DNA from: Lentisphaerae bacterium WC36
Lineage (GTDB): Bacteria > Verrucomicrobiota > Lentisphaeria > Victivallales > SZUA-371
Reading direction: 5' to 3'
NCBI GenBank assembly: GCA_020683205.1
Contig: CP085689.1
Span: 992,001-1,056,000 of the forward strand
Length of the DNA stretch: 64,000 nucleotides
The notes beneath the pieces are model-generated. The model was given only the letters and a program-made list of their open reading frames with translations. It was not told the DNA's origin and made no database searches. How positions within the stretch are numbered: position 1 is the first letter of the stretch; each line of letters opens with the position of its first letter. Made by a program: the position numbers and the translations under genes. Positions 61,501-64,000 of this stretch are shown here, in pieces.

Positions 61501-64000
61501 CGAACTTCAACTTTGCGATTTGCTGCATCATATATTGAATAAGTGTTATTGCCCATCGCATCTGTAACTTTTACAATATTACCCAACTTATCATATTCAT
61601 TGGTTACTGTTGAACGCTGAGTCGTTCCTGTTACATCATACATATCTTGATAATTAAAAGTTGATGGCAACATTGTAGTTATCAAACGATTTGCCTTATC
61701 ATAGCTGTAGAATGTAACCTTACCACGCTTATTTGTTGAAGAAATCTTGTTACCAACCAAGTCATATGTAAAGTTTTCAGTGAAACCTCCCGAATCCGTT
61801 ACTGAAATTACACGGTTAAAGTTGTCATAAATATTAGTTGACACTAAATCTTCTGTATCAGCACTACCACGTTTAATTGTGGTTTTCACAACATTGTCTA
61901 ATGCATCATACTCAGTTAATGTTCTGAAGTTTGCATCATCTGGATCAATTGTTACAGAGATCAAACGATCAAGAATATCATATCCATTAACAGTCTTCAC
62001 CCCACGAGTGTTAACGACCTCAGTAACATTACCATTTTTATCATATTTTTTAGTATCAAAAGGTTGAGTATTATTACCTGATTCGCCATTTAATACAATT
62101 GGGTAAATTGTTTTTACTAGACGATTTAAACCATCATATTCAAAATTAGTAACATTATTTCTTTTATCTGTATGTGAAATTTTATTGCCCGCCACATCAT
62201 AAGTGAATGATTCACTATTTTGCAATGGATCAATTGTCGAAACCAAGCGATTTAGGTTGTCATAAATATTAACAGTGACTTGATCAGCTGTATGAGTATT
62301 TTTTACTGTAGTACTTAAAATATTACTATTTTTGTCATAAGAGTAAGTTGTTACAAAATCTTGTTCCGAAACTGTAACTGCAAATTGGTTCCCGCTATTA
62401 CTTACCGTTGTTGGATTATTATCAATATTAATAACCTCTTTTACTTTACGACTCATACCATCGTATTCATATTGAACAGTGTTTCCTTTTGGGTTTGTAA
62501 CTAAAATCTGATTACCTGAGATATCATAACTATAACGTGTAACTAAGTCATCGGCATCATCTTTATTAGCGCCATTGCCATTCATATCGATAACTTGTAA
62601 TGTCATTTTGTTAAAAGCATTATATTCATATGCAACTTCTTGATCCCCAGAACCACTCTCTACCGTTGGATTTTTAACAATCTTTTTAGTTAAATTACCA
62701 TTTTTATCATATTCATAAGTCTCTAATAATTTGCCATCACGCATTTTTGTTAATGGACGATAATCATTATCATAAGTAAAAGTATCAATAACACCTTTTG
62801 CATTAGTAATTTGTGTAGGACTACCAGATTCATCTGTATAAGATTCGTAACCACTATTAACTCCATAAGCATATGAAGAAACAAATTCTCCTCCAGCTGG
62901 ATTTGGGCGAATTGACTTTACTAAACGATTCCAATAATCATATTCTTTTCTGTAAACTGTACCATTTGGTTTGGTAATTTTATTTTTATTTCCTGCTACA
63001 TCATAACCATACTCTGTTACGAGATAGTCACTAATGTTACCATTTAATTCAACAGTTTCTTTAATTAATCTTCCTAGAATATCATATTCAAAATTTGTCC
63101 AAGTTCCATTTAGATTTTTTTTGCGCGCTACAGTTCCATTAGCATTATAAACAAATTCTTCTGTTGCAACTATACCATTAACAGCCGGGTATTCTTTTTT
63201 AATTAAGGCATTTAATTTATCATAAGTATAGTTTGTAAGATTCCCCTTTGGGTCTGTTTCTTTTAACAGATTTCCTTGAAAGTCAAATTCTTTGATCGAA
63301 ACAATATTTAATTCATCGTTATAACCTTTTATAGTTGTTGTATCAGTCCATCCCTCACTAGTATACTGACGATTCATTAACGTTTTACGACCATCACCAT
63401 CAATACTTTGAGTCATCAATCCTTGAGAATCAAAATTAAAGTTCATTGTTTTAACAATTGAACCATTAAAAATAGTAGTCTCCTTAGTTCGATCACCATA
63501 TTGATTCATTTCATAAACACTTACTGTTCCTTTTGAATCAATAATCTTTTTCATGCGTTTTGTTGCTAAATCATATTGGAATGTCTTAGTTAGTTTTGTT
63601 CCATTTGATAATGTTTTAATTTCTTTATAAATATCTTTATTTTGAGCATATGGATATGGATCATTTTCACTAGTATTATGATATAAATATTTAGTACCAT
63701 TCCCGTAAGCATCAGTATATTGACTTAAATAAACAAAGCCTGCATTAGTTTCATCATAAGCCCAATATTCATTCTCTTTAGTAGTATCATTTTTAATTAA
63801 AGTACGGCGAATTTTTGTATATTTGTTGTGAAAATTGCTTAAAACTCCATAAAAACAGTATTGCCATTTATTATTATAAGCATCATAAATATTCGTGTAA
63901 TGATTGCGCTCAACTTGAGAATTAATCAAAGCATAGCGAGATAATAATTTTTGCTCATTACCTTCTGTGTAATAAATTCTACTTAAAGGAAAATAATTAC
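58503..64000 (-). CDS. Large Rhs/YD-repeat protein with pretoxin HINT and SHH-type nuclease tip (5' partial)
   Basis: The frame stays open to the right edge (the TTG at 63929 is not a true start), so at least 1830 residues. YD repeats fill most of it (TNYTYDKLN, YEYDGMSRKV, TYEYNENGSR). The RHS core ends FGFRYYDYELGRFLTRDPAG and NNNPVNKIDPLGL (about residue 1365 from 63929). A pretoxin HINT domain follows (about 1540-1680): CFPAGTLVLMADGTSKPIEE, EHPFYTTNRGWIDAVDL and AHTYYVTVNNTSILVHND. Autocleavage there may free the tip. The tip (about 1690-1808) has GDGLDSHHMYADSINGLPKS and DPWDHKATPSWGNK, the SHH signature of HNH/EndoVII-type Rhs nucleases. No secretion gene is visible in the window. Confidence 0.9.
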   Translation of the reverse strand, partial: NYFPLSRIYYTEGNEQKLLSRYALINSQVERNHYTNIYDAYNNKWQYCFYGVLSNFHNKYTKIRRTLIKNDTTKENEYWAYDETNAGFVYLSQYTDAYGNGTKYLYHNTSENDPYPYAQNKDIYKEIKTLSNGTKLTKTFQYDLATKRMKKIIDSKGTVSVYEMNQYGDRTKETTIFNGSIVKTMNFNFDSQGLMTQSIDGDGRKTLMNRQYTSEGWTDTTTIKGYNDELNIVSIKEFDFQGNLLKETDPKGNLTNYTYDKLNALIKKEYPAVNGIVATEEFVYNANGTVARKKNLNGTWTNFEYDILGRLIKETVELNGNISDYLVTEYGYDVAGNKNKITKPNGTVYRKEYDYWNRLVKSIRPNPAGGEFVSSYAYGVNSGYESYTDESGSPTQITNAKGVIDTFTYDNDYRPLTKMRDGKLLETYEYDKNGNLTKKIVKNPTVESGSGDQEVAYEYNAFNKMTLQVIDMNGNGANKDDADDLVTRYSYDISGNQILVTNPKGNTVQYEYDGMSRKVKEVINIDNNPTTVSNSGNQFAVTVSEQDFVTTYSYDKNSNILSTTVKNTHTADQVTVNIYDNLNRLVSTIDPLQNSESFTYDVAGNKISHTDKRNNVTNFEYDGLNRLVKTIYPIVLNGESGNNTQPFDTKKYDKNGNVTEVVNTRGVKTVNGYDILDRLISVTIDPDDANFRTLTEYDALDNVVKTTIKRGSADTEDLVSTNIYDNFNRVISVTDSGGFTENFTYDLVGNKISSTNKRGKVTFYSYDKANRLITTMLPSTFNYQDMYDVTGTTQRSTVTNEYDKLGNIVKVTDAMGNNTYSIYDAANRKVEVRNDAGQKTNYEYDQTGNIVKQTVLNSTSLGFTGDQVTTYSYNKLNQRLTETLNPNEEDLERTYSYEYDASGNQTANIKPDGTRVELSYDALNRVSQKHYPSESLNDISFEYNLNGNVTKAVDSTGTTSYTYNNLEQVVTENKLTTSGQNYLVVSEYDKVGNRIKVTYPGGRFITSEYDLRNNLIKSTDANKVTTYEYNENGSRIKLTLPNGNQTITSYDDAERVLELNTINTTNSNVIYKSRYYLNANGERVRVTEQRPSLTGITENGLVRTMKYAYDAVGQLSTEIDDISGNEIVTIYSYDLLGNRLTKQVDAVTTNYNVDKLNRVLSYNDDTNTVNYIYDANGNRISKTFDGNTHEYQYDSDGRLIKVLENSSEIFSAKYDYRMRRTETFENNTVKHYIYDGGTNIQERSATGSLTKQLIRGSGMGGGIGSVLYTDSSEDGADDEDGESEQRRFFIYNAIGSTVALTNAVSEVMSANCYDAFGKVVASLTDGEDTETRKFCTKERSESIGLDNFGFRYYDYELGRFLTRDPAGYPDGPNNYLYCNNNPVNKIDPLGLWGWWKSLKKSVKSLVDDAKMMADAFIQDPRSMSEAFNSGLKTGAKAVTNAAADTVVSTATLGFVDKVEVFEVTAEDRANGYDAAYGVSRVGTEILAATATMGLGNVSNGGKLVCNAQKTLTVMDALQGAADVGRAGADMIENGVTWQNSLQMLGGAVSMAPMTKFSKIKCFPAGTLVLMADGTSKPIEEIRLGDYVIALNPEDDLPPTAYKVTALLRNNTKTLVNVSIDYNHDGISDGVIQATEEHPFYTTNRGWIDAVDLNVEDKLFTVDGKLVDIVNVSVEDNKCATYNLTIDQAHTYYVTVNNTSILVHNDCENPANKYKGGIHKETSLPVGDGLDSHHMYADSINGLPKSKGPAIQMDPWDHKATPSWGNKKTSQQFNASQKKLLEQGEYRKAMANEIRGVRKAAQKVSGDRTKYNKAMQQMLQRVKDDNIYDLSK

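Noticed and set aside
58503-64000. YD repeats as a DNA-level tandem repeat or CRISPR
   Set aside because: The periodicity is at the protein level with diverged codons and no constant spacers. It is an Rhs protein.

Overview
The window is AT-rich (roughly 30% GC by eye) and reads like a PVC-group bacterium, most likely a Lentisphaerota relative. The clues are a type II pseudopilin-like protein with an [23 protein letters not shown]-terminus, two HzsA-related di-heme beta-propeller proteins, a secreted EEP/NPCBM enzyme, and YD-repeat/Rhs toxins. No rRNA, tRNA or CRISPR array is visible. The phylum call is inference.

Layout: (1) 1-7.9 kb: an RND efflux pair, then a frameshifted HzsA-related gene. 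(2) 7.9-14.4 kb: a sphingomyelinase-like secreted protein, a DsbD/CcdA-like plus DUF1573 pair, and several decayed genes. (3) 14.4-19.1 kb: a BlaI/BlaR1-type sensor pair with two BlaI-like operators; the receptor's C-terminus is a threefold TPR array instead of a penicillin-binding domain. (4) 19.3-27.4 kb: a second frameshifted HzsA-related gene, then a five-gene coupled operon (DUF4198-like protein, membrane polyferredoxin, 2-hydroxyacyl-CoA dehydratase or double-cubane-type protein, its BadF-type activase, TauE/SafE-like protein) behind two DtxR-type iron boxes. (5) 27.4-31.5 kb: a pseudopilin, two Hsp20 genes behind a possible sigma-54 promoter, and a divergent AraC regulator/methyltransferase pair. 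(6) 31.5-38.6 kb: relic DNA, a toxin-like protein interrupted by one in-frame stop, two tandem paralogous anchored proteins, and a KAP P-loop NTPase.

(7) 38.7-44.0 kb: a graveyard of orphan Rhs C-terminal cassettes on the minus strand. Each holds a piece of RHS core, a toxin tip and an immunity-like gene, placed end to end. Two tips share a new-looking domain with an HG/QC-type pattern suggestive of a caspase-like fold. (8) 44.9-53.7 kb: a six-gene, tightly coupled operon (DUF3419/BtaA-like, CTP-dependent lipid kinase-like, GNAT-like, AMP-forming ligase, UbiA-like, and a dikinase with a swivelling-His domain). It looks like a pathway for an undescribed lipid or prenyl product. It is flanked by diverged direct repeats made of the 3' end of an ATPase/Fic-type gene. 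(9) 54.6-64 kb: a broken membrane protein, a broken tyrosine recombinase, more displaced Rhs cassettes including a 677-bp tandem duplication of an immunity gene, and a large Rhs/YD protein with HINT and SHH-type nuclease domains that runs off the right edge.

The strongest leads for something undescribed are the six-gene operon, the Rhs tip array with its caspase-like tips, and the iron-boxed operon next to an HzsA-related gene. Single-base frameshifts are frequent, mostly in A-runs, and occur both in genes that look functional and in plainly decayed DNA. Some may be sequencing errors.
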